This document shows positions 1 through 5,730 of a stretch of DNA of 21,480 bases, one piece after another. The stretch is from the NCBI GenBank assembly GCA_964487155.1, contig CAZAQB010000052.1, positions 1-21,480 of the forward strand. The letters are read 5' to 3'. Source of the DNA: CAZAQB01 sp964487155. GTDB taxonomy: Bacteria; Pseudomonadota; Gammaproteobacteria; Nitrococcales; Nitrococcaceae. A program made the position numbers and the translations under genes. The notes under the pieces are model-generated. The model made no database searches. It saw only the letters and a list, made by a program, of their open reading frames with translations, and was not told the DNA's origin. How positions within the stretch are numbered: position 1 is the first letter of the stretch; each line of letters begins with the position of its first letter.

Positions 1-103
1 TGCCGGCTCTGAGGGGCCAACGCGGCGGCGAGGAATTAATCAGCGCCTCCTTAACCCTACGGCAGGCCTCGGCCACCGCCGCCAGCCGCGGCCCCCTGCC
101 CCT

Positions 104-131
104 CTCAGTCCTCAGTCCTCAGTCCTCAGTC
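104..131. repeat. Heptamer tandem array (4 x CTCAGTC) overlapping the 3' end of the RDD gene
   Basis: Four perfect tandem copies of CTCAGTC (GACTGAG on the minus strand) are visible. The array reaches into the minus-strand gene, whose last codon (GAC) and stop (TGA at 126-128) lie inside it. The same unit recurs at 5264-5344, 5621-5648, 7565-7592, 12491-12569 and 12880-12893. Bases 1-103 to its left hold nothing I can identify as a gene. A purine-rich stretch reading AAGGAGG on the minus strand near 48-54 could be a ribosome binding site for a gene off the left edge. Confidence 0.9.
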
Positions 132-578
132 CTTCCCCCGGCGCGGCTCCACCACCACCCGGGTGCCGGAGAGCCGGTCCTGGACGGTAAGCCCGTCCCG
201 GTCCACCAGCATCCAGAACACGCCAAGCCCGGCGGGAACCCAGGCCAGCAGCGCCGCCAGGAACCGCGCCACGGACTGGCTGGGGGAGATGTTGCGGGCG
301 CTGGCGGCATCCACCACCCGCAGCCGCCAGGACTGCATGCCCAGGGTGCGGCCGTGGCCGGACCAGAAGCCGCAGAAGAACAGCATGGCAACGCTCAGCA
401 GGTAGCCCTGGAACGGCAGGTAGCCGGCCGGCGGCGCGGCGCCGCCGCTTGCCAGCAGCCACAGGGCAGTGGCCAGCATCCACAGGGCGAGCAGGATGAG
501 GGCGTCGTAGACGGCCGCCAGAAGCCGGCGCAGCAGACCCGCGGGGCGTGTCGTTACAGGATGGGCGTACCTGGACAC
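126..578 (-). CDS. RDD family inner-membrane protein
   Basis: This is a 150-residue protein of the RDD family, small multi-pass membrane proteins of mostly unknown role; some members have been linked to ion or compatible-solute transport. The N-terminal segment has the R...D spacing of the family (RRLLAAVYDALIL, about residues 17-29). It is followed by hydrophobic helices at about 27-44, 54-72 and 106-123, a G-x-TLGM-x-xWRLRVV-like stretch near 77-90, and a terminal DRLSGTRVVVEP motif. The start is GTG at 578 with no clear ribosome binding site, so it is uncertain. It lies 47 nt downstream of tRNA-Glu on the same strand and may be read from the same promoter. The stop codon is supplied by a heptamer repeat array. 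The substrate cannot be predicted. Confidence 0.8.
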   Translation of the reverse strand: MSRYAHPVTTRPAGLLRRLLAAVYDALILLALWMLATALWLLASGGAAPPAGYLPFQGYLLSVAMLFFCGFWSGHGRTLGMQSWRLRVVDAASARNISPSQSVARFLAALLAWVPAGLGVFWMLVDRDGLTVQDRLSGTRVVVEPRRGKD

Positions 579-625
579 GAAGCGCTGACGGGCCTGGCGA
601 AGGGTGGTTCCACAGTGCTGCTTAA

Positions 626-700
626 TGGCGCTCCCACGGGGATTTGAACCCCGGTTACCGCCTTGAGAGGGCGGCGTCCTAACCGCTAGACGATGGGAGC
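626..700 (-). tRNA. tRNA-Glu (anticodon CUC)
   Basis: Read on the minus strand, the sequence folds as a full cloverleaf. It has a GCTCCCA/TGGGAGC acceptor stem, an anticodon stem CCGCC/GGCGG around loop CTCTCAA (anticodon CTC), and a T arm with GGTTCAAATCC. The discriminator is G, and an encoded CCA ends at 626. D-arm and variable-loop sequences resemble E. coli tRNA-Glu, but the anticodon is CUC rather than UUC, so it decodes GAG. GAG dominates the Glu codons in this window. A near-consensus promoter lies about 75 nt upstream. Confidence 0.95.
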
Positions 701-773
701 GGGAATTGCAACGCTCGGGACGACGGGCGGATGCGTTGCACCCGGCGGACTGTACCTCGCCGCGAGGGCTGGT

Positions 774-801
774 ATTATACCGGCTCCCTTCTACATGACA
801 A
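774..801 (-). promoter_or_regulatory. Sigma-70-type promoter for tRNA-Glu (TTGTCA-N16-TATAAT)
   Basis: On the minus strand, TTGTCA (801-796) is followed after 16 nt by a perfect TATAAT (779-774). Predicted initiation is near 767, leaving a leader of about 67 nt before the tRNA. The -10 sits in the palindrome GGTATTATACC (771-781), so the plus strand also carries TATTAT. It could drive pcnB divergently, although I see no good plus-strand -35. Confidence 0.75.
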
Positions 802-814
802 CCGCCACCGGCAC

Positions 815-2131
815 GTGTCCGAAGAGCCTACAACGTACATCCAGCGCACCGTCATCCCGCGTTCCGAGCACGCCATCTCAAGGGCCAATATTTCCGAGAA
901 GGCCCTCAAGGTTCTCTATCGGCTGCACGGAGCCGGCTATGCGGCCTTCCTGGTCGGCGGCGGGGTCCGGGATCTGTCTCTGGGTCGCGAGCCCAAGGAC
1001 TTCGACGTGGCTACCGACGCCCGTCCGGAGGAGGTGCAGGCGCTGTTCCGAAACTGCCGCCTGATCGGCCGGCGTTTCCGCCTGGCCCATGTGCACTTCG
1101 GCCGGGAGATCATCGAGGTGGCCACCTTCCGGGCGCTGCACGGCGACGGCGACGGCGACGACACAGACGAGCGCCTGGTGGAGGACGGGCGCATCCTCAG
1201 GGATAACGTCTACGGCTCCATCGAGGAGGACGCCCTGCGCCGGGACTGCACCGTGAACGCCCTGTACTACAACATCGCCGACTTCTCGGTGGTGGACTTC
1301 GTGGGCGGCATGGAGGATCTCAAGCAGGGCCTGATCCGCCTGATCGGCGACCCCGAGGTGCGCTACCGCGAGGATCCGGTGCGCATGCTGCGGGTGGTGC
1401 GCTTCGCCGAAAAACTGGGCTTTCGCATCGACCCCGCCACCCGGGACCCGATCCCGGAGATGGCCGGTGAGCTGGACCACATCCCCCCGGCCCGGCTGTT
1501 CGAGGAAGTGCTGAAGCTGTTCATGTCCGGCCACGGCGCCGAGAGCTTCGAGCGGCTGCGCCAGCTGGGGCTGTTCGGGCACCTGTTCCCGGACACCGAG
1601 GCAGCCCTGCAGGCAGACCCGGAGGGTCCAGGCCTGGCGGTGATCGCCCGCGCCCTGGACAGTACCGACCGCCGGGTGATGGAAGGCCGGCCGGTGACGC
1701 CGGCCTTTCTGTTCGCGGCGCTGCTGTGGCCGGCGGTGGCTGCCCGGCTGCGGGAGCCGGGCGAGGATGACGCCGAGCCCGATCTGGTGGCCCTGCAGGA
1801 GGCCGCCAACGAGGCTGTGGAACGCCAGTTGGCGCACGTCGCCATCCCCAAGCGGTTCTCGCTGCCCATGCGCGAGATCTGGCTGCTGCAGCCGCGGTTG
1901 CTGCGCCGCCAGGGCAAGCGGCCCCTGCGGACCCTGAGCCATCCCCGGTTCCGGGCCGCCTACGACTTCCTGCTGGTGCGCTCCGAGGCCGGCGACGCCG
2001 AGCCCGAGCTGGCCCAGTGGTGGACTGAATTCCAGGACGCCGCTCCCGAGGGGCGCGACGGCATGCTCGAAGCCGCACCCCGCAAGCGCCGCCGGCGCCG
2101 GCGGCGGAGCCGGGCAGCCTCCGGCGAGTGA
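815..2131 (+). CDS. pcnB: Poly(A) polymerase I
   Basis: PcnB adds 3' poly(A) tails to RNAs and promotes their decay; in E. coli it also controls plasmid copy number through antisense RNA turnover. From GTG 815 the product is 438 residues. It shows the class II nucleotidyltransferase signature: LVGGGVRD (46-53), DFD (62-64) with the two catalytic aspartates, and RRDCTVNALYYN (132-143). A YREDPVRMLRVVRF block (about 177-190) follows, and the C-terminal tail is rich in Arg (RKRRRRRRRS), as is usual for PcnB rather than CCA-adding enzyme. The opening TVIPRSEHAISR matches the conserved PcnB N-terminus, so GTG 815 is preferred over ATG 731, which would lie upstream of any transcript from the 771-781 box. 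folK follows after 19 nt. Confidence 0.93.
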   Translation: MSEEPTTYIQRTVIPRSEHAISRANISEKALKVLYRLHGAGYAAFLVGGGVRDLSLGREPKDFDVATDARPEEVQALFRNCRLIGRRFRLAHVHFGREIIEVATFRALHGDGDGDDTDERLVEDGRILRDNVYGSIEEDALRRDCTVNALYYNIADFSVVDFVGGMEDLKQGLIRLIGDPEVRYREDPVRMLRVVRFAEKLGFRIDPATRDPIPEMAGELDHIPPARLFEEVLKLFMSGHGAESFERLRQLGLFGHLFPDTEAALQADPEGPGLAVIARALDSTDRRVMEGRPVTPAFLFAALLWPAVAARLREPGEDDAEPDLVALQEAANEAVERQLAHVAIPKRFSLPMREIWLLQPRLLRRQGKRPLRTLSHPRFRAAYDFLLVRSEAGDAEPELAQWWTEFQDAAPEGRDGMLEAAPRKRRRRRRRSRAASGE

Positions 2132-2150
2132 CCCCCGCCCCGGCGGCTGC

Positions 2151-2660
2151 GTGACTCGCTGCAAGGCGCCACCGGTGCGGGTTTTCGTCGGCCTCGGTAG
2201 CAACCTGGACGACCCGCAGGCCCAGGTGCGCTCCGCCCTGCGGGCCCTGGGCCGGCTCCCTGAGACCCGCCTGGAGCGGGCCTCCGCCCTGTACCGCAAC
2301 CCGCCCATGGGTCCGCCGGACCAGCCCGACTACGTGAACGCCGTGGCCTGCCTCGCCACCGGCCTGACCCCCCTGGATTTCCTGGCGGGGCTGCAGGCCA
2401 TCGAGCGGTGCCATGGCCGCCGCCGCGGTGCCGGCGAGCGCTGGGGACCCCGGCGGATCGATCTGGACCTGCTGCTCTGGGGGCAGCAGCAGCTCGCCCT
2501 GGAGGGCCTGAGCGTGCCCCATCCCGGGCTCCCGGAGCGGGCCTTCGTTCTGTATCCTCTGGCCGAGATCGAGCCGCGGCTGCATATCCCCGGGCTGGGC
2601 GCTCTGGAAGGCCTGCTGGCCCGCGTGGACGGCAGCGCCCTGGTGCGCCTGGACCCCTGA
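2151..2660 (+). CDS. folK: 2-amino-4-hydroxy-6-hydroxymethyldihydropteridine pyrophosphokinase
   Basis: FolK transfers pyrophosphate from ATP to 6-hydroxymethyl-7,8-dihydropterin, the step before dihydropteroate synthase in folate synthesis. The 169-residue product has the family landmarks: GLGSNL (14-19), YRNPPMGPPDQPDYVNAV (48-65) and RWGPRRIDLDLLLW (97-110), with the two magnesium-binding aspartates at 104 and 106, then the VPHPGLPERAFVLYPLAEI block. Length is normal for a monofunctional enzyme. The GTG at 2151 gives a short extra N-terminus; GTG at 2175 (VRVFVGLGSN...) is an equally plausible start. It sits 19 nt after pcnB and 55 nt before the deoxynucleoside kinase gene, probably in one transcript. 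Confidence 0.93.
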   Translation: MTRCKAPPVRVFVGLGSNLDDPQAQVRSALRALGRLPETRLERASALYRNPPMGPPDQPDYVNAVACLATGLTPLDFLAGLQAIERCHGRRRGAGERWGPRRIDLDLLLWGQQQLALEGLSVPHPGLPERAFVLYPLAEIEPRLHIPGLGALEGLLARVDGSALVRLDP

Positions 2661-2715
2661 CGGCAGGAATCTGTGCCATGGGAACTCGCACCGCGGCGAG
2701 TTCCGGAACCCGACC

Positions 2716-3369
2716 ATGAGCAAAACTGACAACCGCTACCTGGTGGTGGAGGGCCCCATCGGGGTGGGCAAGACCAGCCTGGCCCGGCGCCTGTCCCAAA
2801 GCCTGGGCGCCGAGCTGCTGCTGGAGCAGGCGGCCGACAATCCGTTCCTGGCTCGCTTCTACGAGGATCCCCGGGGGGCCGCGTTCCCCACCCAGTTGTT
2901 CTTCCTGCTGCAGCGCGCCGAGCAGATGCGGGGGCTGGGCCAGGGGGACATGTTCCGGCCCTGCCGGGTGGCGGACTTCCTGTTCCACAAGGACCGCGTG
3001 TTCGCCGAGATCAACCTGGACGAGGCGGAGTTCCAGCTCTACGACCGGGTCTACCGGGAACTGGCGGTGCAGGTGCCGGCGCCCGACCTGGTGATCTACT
3101 TGCAGGCACCCGTGGAGGTGCTGCGCCGGCGCATCGCCCGGCGCGGCATTCCCTGGGAGCAGAACATCGCCCCCGGCTACCTGGAATCCCTGGCCGAGGC
3201 CTATGTGCGCTTCTTCTATCACTATGACGAGGCGCCGCTGCTGATCGTCAACAGCGCCGATATCAATCCCGTGGCCAGCGACGCCGACTATGCTCTGCTG
3301 CTGGAGCAGGTGCGCGGCGTGCGCAGTGGCCGCCACTATTTCAATCCGGCTCCGATCGGACTCGGATAG
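2716..3369 (+). CDS. Deoxynucleoside kinase (deoxyadenosine/deoxyguanosine kinase family)
   Basis: This is a P-loop kinase predicted to phosphorylate deoxynucleosides to 5'-monophosphates for dNTP salvage. The 217-residue protein has Walker A GPIGVGKT (13-20), an LLLEQAADNPFLARFY block (34-49) in place of the usual E-x-x-x-x-NPF substrate loop, DFLFHKDRVFA (87-97) with the DR catalytic/LID-side motif, and an Arg-rich lid RRRIARRGIPWEQ. This pattern is typical of the PF01712 deoxynucleoside kinases found next to folK and panB in several gammaproteobacteria. Substrate preference (dA, dG or dC) cannot be read from sequence alone. It starts at ATG 2716, right after folK. Confidence 0.85.
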   Translation: MSKTDNRYLVVEGPIGVGKTSLARRLSQSLGAELLLEQAADNPFLARFYEDPRGAAFPTQLFFLLQRAEQMRGLGQGDMFRPCRVADFLFHKDRVFAEINLDEAEFQLYDRVYRELAVQVPAPDLVIYLQAPVEVLRRRIARRGIPWEQNIAPGYLESLAEAYVRFFYHYDEAPLLIVNSADINPVASDADYALLLEQVRGVRSGRHYFNPAPIGLG

Positions 3370-3388
3370 CCGCCGGCGCTTGCCGCTG

Positions 3389-3433
3389 CCCGGCGCCGGG
3401 GTGCGTGCCGCCGCGTTGCCGCCCCGGCCGGGG
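3389..3433. other. Two GC-only palindromes in the kinase-panB gap
   Basis: CCCGGCGCCGGG (3389-3400) and CCCCGGCCGGGG (3422-3433) are both perfect 12-bp palindromes without a loop. They lie in the 143-nt gap before panB. No U-tract follows, so a terminator role is only possible. Confidence 0.4.
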
Positions 3434-3512
3434 TGTCGGCATTGAGGCTGGCAATGGTTGTCATCAGGCGAGTAAGCTGGCGGCGCTTTTTCGCCCGGCC
3501 ACAGGAATTTCC

Positions 3513-4337
3513 ATGTACCAGGCTTCCACCAACGGTCCCAGCGAGGCGCCCGTGACGGCGGGCCGGCTGCGGCGCATGAAGGCGCAGGGAGAGCCCATCG
3601 CCTGCCTCACCGCCTACGATTACGCTCTGGCAAGCGCGGTGGATGCCGCCGGCGTGGACCTGATCCTGGTGGGCGACTCCCTGGGCATGGTGATCCAGGG
3701 GCGCGACAGCACCATTCCGGTCACCGTCGACGACGTGGTCTATCACACCCGCTGCGTGGCCGCCGCCCGGCCCCGGGCGCTGATCATGGCGGACATGCCC
3801 TTCCTCAGCTATGTGGACTGCGCCCAGGCGCTGCGCAACGCGGGCCGGCTGATGCAGGAGGGGGGCGCCCAGATGGTGAAGCTGGAAGGGGCCGGCGGCC
3901 AGGTCGACGTGGTGGCGGCCATGGCCAGGGCCGGCATTCCGGTGTGCGCCCACGTGGGCCTGCAGCCCCAGCTGGTCCACAAGATCGGCGGCTACCGGGT
4001 GCAGGGCCGGGAGGCGGAGGCGGCCGACGCCATGGTGGAGGACGCCCTCGCCCTGGAGGCGGCCGGCGCTGACCTGCTGCTGGTGGAGTGCGTGCCCCGG
4101 GCCCTTGGCGCGCGCCTGGCCCAGAGCCTCGGCATCCCGGTGATCGGCATCGGCGCCGGCCCGGAGTGCGACGGCCAGATCCTGGTGCTCCACGACATGC
4201 TGGCGGTAACCCCGGGCCGCCGGCCGCGCTTCTCCCGGGACTTCCTGGCGGACGGCGGCTCCATCCCCGCGGCCCTGGAAGGGTACGTGGCGGCGGTGCG
4301 CGCCCGGGAGTTCCCGGGACCGGAACACTGCTTCTGA
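3513..4337 (+). CDS. panB: 3-methyl-2-oxobutanoate hydroxymethyltransferase (ketopantoate hydroxymethyltransferase)
   Basis: PanB makes ketopantoate from 2-oxoisovalerate and 5,10-methylenetetrahydrofolate, the first committed step of pantothenate and CoA synthesis in the cytoplasm. The 274-residue protein carries the family blocks LTAYDY (32-37), VGDSLGMV (53-60) with the metal-binding Asp, ADMPFLSY (93-100), KLEGA (123-127), LLLVECVP and GIGAGPECDGQILVLHDML near the end. ATG 3513 is chosen because AGGA lies 6 nt upstream and the reading frame before it does not look coding. panC follows after 9 nt. The neighbouring folK supplies the folate branch that this enzyme draws on, though the link may be incidental. 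Confidence 0.95.
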   Translation: MYQASTNGPSEAPVTAGRLRRMKAQGEPIACLTAYDYALASAVDAAGVDLILVGDSLGMVIQGRDSTIPVTVDDVVYHTRCVAAARPRALIMADMPFLSYVDCAQALRNAGRLMQEGGAQMVKLEGAGGQVDVVAAMARAGIPVCAHVGLQPQLVHKIGGYRVQGREAEAADAMVEDALALEAAGADLLLVECVPRALGARLAQSLGIPVIGIGAGPECDGQILVLHDMLAVTPGRRPRFSRDFLADGGSIPAALEGYVAAVRAREFPGPEHCF

Positions 4338-4346
4338 GGGCCTTCG

Positions 4347-5207
4347 GTGGAGATCGTCAGCACGGTCGTCGAACTGCGCCAGCGTGTCTCCGGCTGGCGG
4401 CGGCAGGGCCAGACGGTGGCCTTCGTGCCCACCATGGGCAATCTTCATCCCGGTCACCTTGCGCTGGTGTCCGACGCCTGCGCCCAGGCGGACCAGGTCA
4501 TCGTCAGCATCTTCGTCAACCCGACCCAGTTTGGTCCGGGGGAAGACTTCGAAGCCTATCCCCGGACCCTGGAGCAGGACTGCGAGCGCCTCGCGTCCGT
4601 GGGCGTGGCGCTGGTGTTCGCTCCCACCGTGGACGAGATGTATCCCGGTGGCCCGGATGCCAGCACCCGGGTGGAGGTCCCCGGTCTGTCCGATGACCTG
4701 TGCGGGCGGTTCCGGCCCGGCCACTTCACCGGCGTGGCGACGGTGGTGGCCCGGTTGCTGAACATGGTGCAGCCGGACATCGGCATCTTCGGCCGCAAGG
4801 ACTACCAGCAGTTCCTGGTGATCCAGCGCCTGGCCCGGGACCTGGCCTTCCCGGTGAAGATCGTCGGGGCGCCTACCGTGCGCGAGCCCGACGGTCTGGC
4901 CATGAGTTCCCGCAATGCCTTCCTCTCGGGGTCAGAGCGCGCCCTGGCCCCGGCCCTGTTCCAGGAACTGCTGCGGGCGGCCCGCAGGCTCCAGGCAGGC
5001 GAGCGGGACTACCCGGCCATCTGCGCGGACGCCCGCGCGCGGCTCGAGGCGGCAGGCTTCGGCTCGGAATACTTCGAGGTGCGCCGCGCCGCCGATCTCA
5101 AGGAGCCCCGCCCCGGGGACACCCAGCTGGTGATTCTGCTGGCCGCCCGCCTGGGCCGGGCGCGGCTGATCGACAACCTGGCCGTGGAACTGCCCGCCGG
5201 CGCCTGA
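4347..5207 (+). CDS. panC: Pantothenate synthetase (pantoate--beta-alanine ligase)
   Basis: PanC joins pantoate and beta-alanine using ATP, by way of a pantoyl-adenylate, to give pantothenate. The 286-residue product shows the nucleotidyltransferase HIGH-like motif in PTMGNLHPGH (28-37), FVNPTQFGPGEDFEAYPRT, HFTGVATVV, GRKDYQQ (149-155) and the KMSKS-equivalent MSSRN (186-190), with the normal C-terminal domain. The GTG start at 4347 follows a GAGGG. It is translationally close to panB, with a 9-nt gap. panD, which makes beta-alanine, is not in the window. The gene is followed by the first large repeat-filled gap. Confidence 0.95.
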   Translation: MEIVSTVVELRQRVSGWRRQGQTVAFVPTMGNLHPGHLALVSDACAQADQVIVSIFVNPTQFGPGEDFEAYPRTLEQDCERLASVGVALVFAPTVDEMYPGGPDASTRVEVPGLSDDLCGRFRPGHFTGVATVVARLLNMVQPDIGIFGRKDYQQFLVIQRLARDLAFPVKIVGAPTVREPDGLAMSSRNAFLSGSERALAPALFQELLRAARRLQAGERDYPAICADARARLEAAGFGSEYFEVRRAADLKEPRPGDTQLVILLAARLGRARLIDNLAVELPAGA

Positions 5208-5263
5208 GCGGGGCCGGAGCGCGGGGTGCGACCGGGTTTCCGGGGCCAGGGCTGTCTTGCAAC

Positions 5264-5344
5264 AGGACTGAGGACTGAGGACCGAGGACTGAGCGTGATC
5301 ACGCCCCGGCGCCTGTCGGGCCCCCTCTTTCACTCAGTCCTCAG
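5264..5344 (+). repeat. Interspersed heptamer element, copy 1
   Basis: The left end is four tandem AGGACTG units (5264-5291, one altered to AGGACCG). A GC-rich core of about 41 nt follows, starting AGCGTGATCACGCCCC. The right end is the inverted unit CTCAGTCCTCAG (5333-5344). Bases 5288-5344 match 5576-5632 with three substitutions, so this is a true repeat family. The inverted heptamers at both ends would let the element fold back on itself. Confidence 0.85.
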
Positions 5345-5349
5345 ACACC

Positions 5350-5367
5350 TGCCATCGGGCGATGGCA
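5350..5367. other. Short perfect stem-loop
   Basis: TGCCATC (5350-5356), loop GGGC, GATGGCA (5361-5367) form a perfect 7-bp stem just outside the first element copy. A similar CGGGC-containing hairpin occurs at 12451-12467, also next to an element copy. Confidence 0.5.
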
Positions 5368-5436
5368 TCGGTCCCGCAGATCGGTTCGGGCACGCGGGCT
5401 CGGCGATTGGCGCCTTGGCGGTTTGCTACGCCGGCC

Positions 5437-5459
5437 CCCACGTTTCTTCGCAACGTGGG
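5437..5459 (+). repeat. REP-like hairpin repeat, copy 1
   Basis: CCCACGTT (5437-5444), loop TCTTCGC, AACGTGGG (5452-5459) form a perfect 8-bp stem, followed by CTACGGCGG. The same hairpin occurs at 12677-12701 (inverted) and 12782-12804, with the CTACGGCGG flank conserved. Confidence 0.85.
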
Positions 5460-5551
5460 TCTACGGCGGCGGTGTCCAAGGCCATGCCGAGGCCCGGAGC
5501 ATGGCTCGCGCCGCGCGCCATGAGCGGCGGAGAGAGCGATAAGGCGCGTAA

Positions 5552-5648
5552 TTGTTTTGTAAACACCCTCTGGGCACTGAGCGTGACCACGCCCCGGCGC
5601 CTGTCAGGCCCCCTCTTTCACTCAGTCCCCAGTCCTCAGTCCTCAGTC
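5552..5648 (+). repeat. Interspersed heptamer element, copy 2 (with TTGTTTTGTAAACACCCTCT module)
   Basis: TTGTTTTGTAAACACCCTCT (5552-5571) is followed by CACTGAG, the conserved GC-rich core, and four CTCAGTC-type units (5621-5648, one reading CCCAGTC). The first module is repeated at 12862-12881 and, inverted with changes, at 12568-12587. The element ends about 80 nt before the pgi start. Confidence 0.85.
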
Positions 5649-5730
5649 CTGAAAGTGGGCTGCGGCCGGGCGCCGGGGGTGGGCTAGACTGGCCTGTGCA
5701 ACCCGGCGGCGGCAGCGGAGAGGCGCGTGC

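Larger units (their letters stand above)
5208..5730. other. Non-coding gap panC-pgi, filled with repeats
   Basis: These 523 bases hold no convincing gene. In order they contain a heptamer element copy (5264-5344), a small hairpin (5350-5367), a REP-like hairpin (5437-5459), three mutually pairing CATGGC arms (5481-5523), a second and longer element copy (5552-5648), and a short pgi leader. The open frames crossing it are by-products of the G+C bias. Confidence 0.8.

Noticed and set aside
104..131. CRISPR array
   Set aside because: The repeats are 7-bp direct tandem units without spacers; no repeat-spacer periodicity and no cas genes are in the window.
731..814. Upstream ATG 731 as the pcnB start
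   Set aside because: The extra 28 residues have no counterpart in PcnB as I recall it, and the region holds the promoter of the divergent tRNA gene. Homology starts near TVIPR, favouring GTG 815.
878..2308. Long minus-strand open frame opposite pcnB and folK, and similar long antisense frames throughout
   Set aside because: In such G+C-rich DNA the frames opposite real genes rarely contain stops. These products are His/Gln/Gly-rich with no recognisable domain, and the sense genes have clear family motifs.
3440..3480. Promoter (sigma-70 or sigma-54) upstream of panB
   Set aside because: TTGAGG and TTGTCA are present, but no -10 or -12/-24 pair occurs at acceptable spacing.
5311..5319. GCCTGTCGG shared by the heptamer element core and the outer arm of the hflX-hflK palindrome (17558-17566)
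   Set aside because: Nine GC-rich bases in common is within chance for this composition, and no similarity extends beyond them.
5685..5690. TAGACT before pgi, and the same hexamer at 15731-15736 before hfq, as matched promoters
   Set aside because: Neither has a recognisable -35 at 16-18 nt, and the second overlaps the miaA stop codon. The match is too weak to list as a feature.
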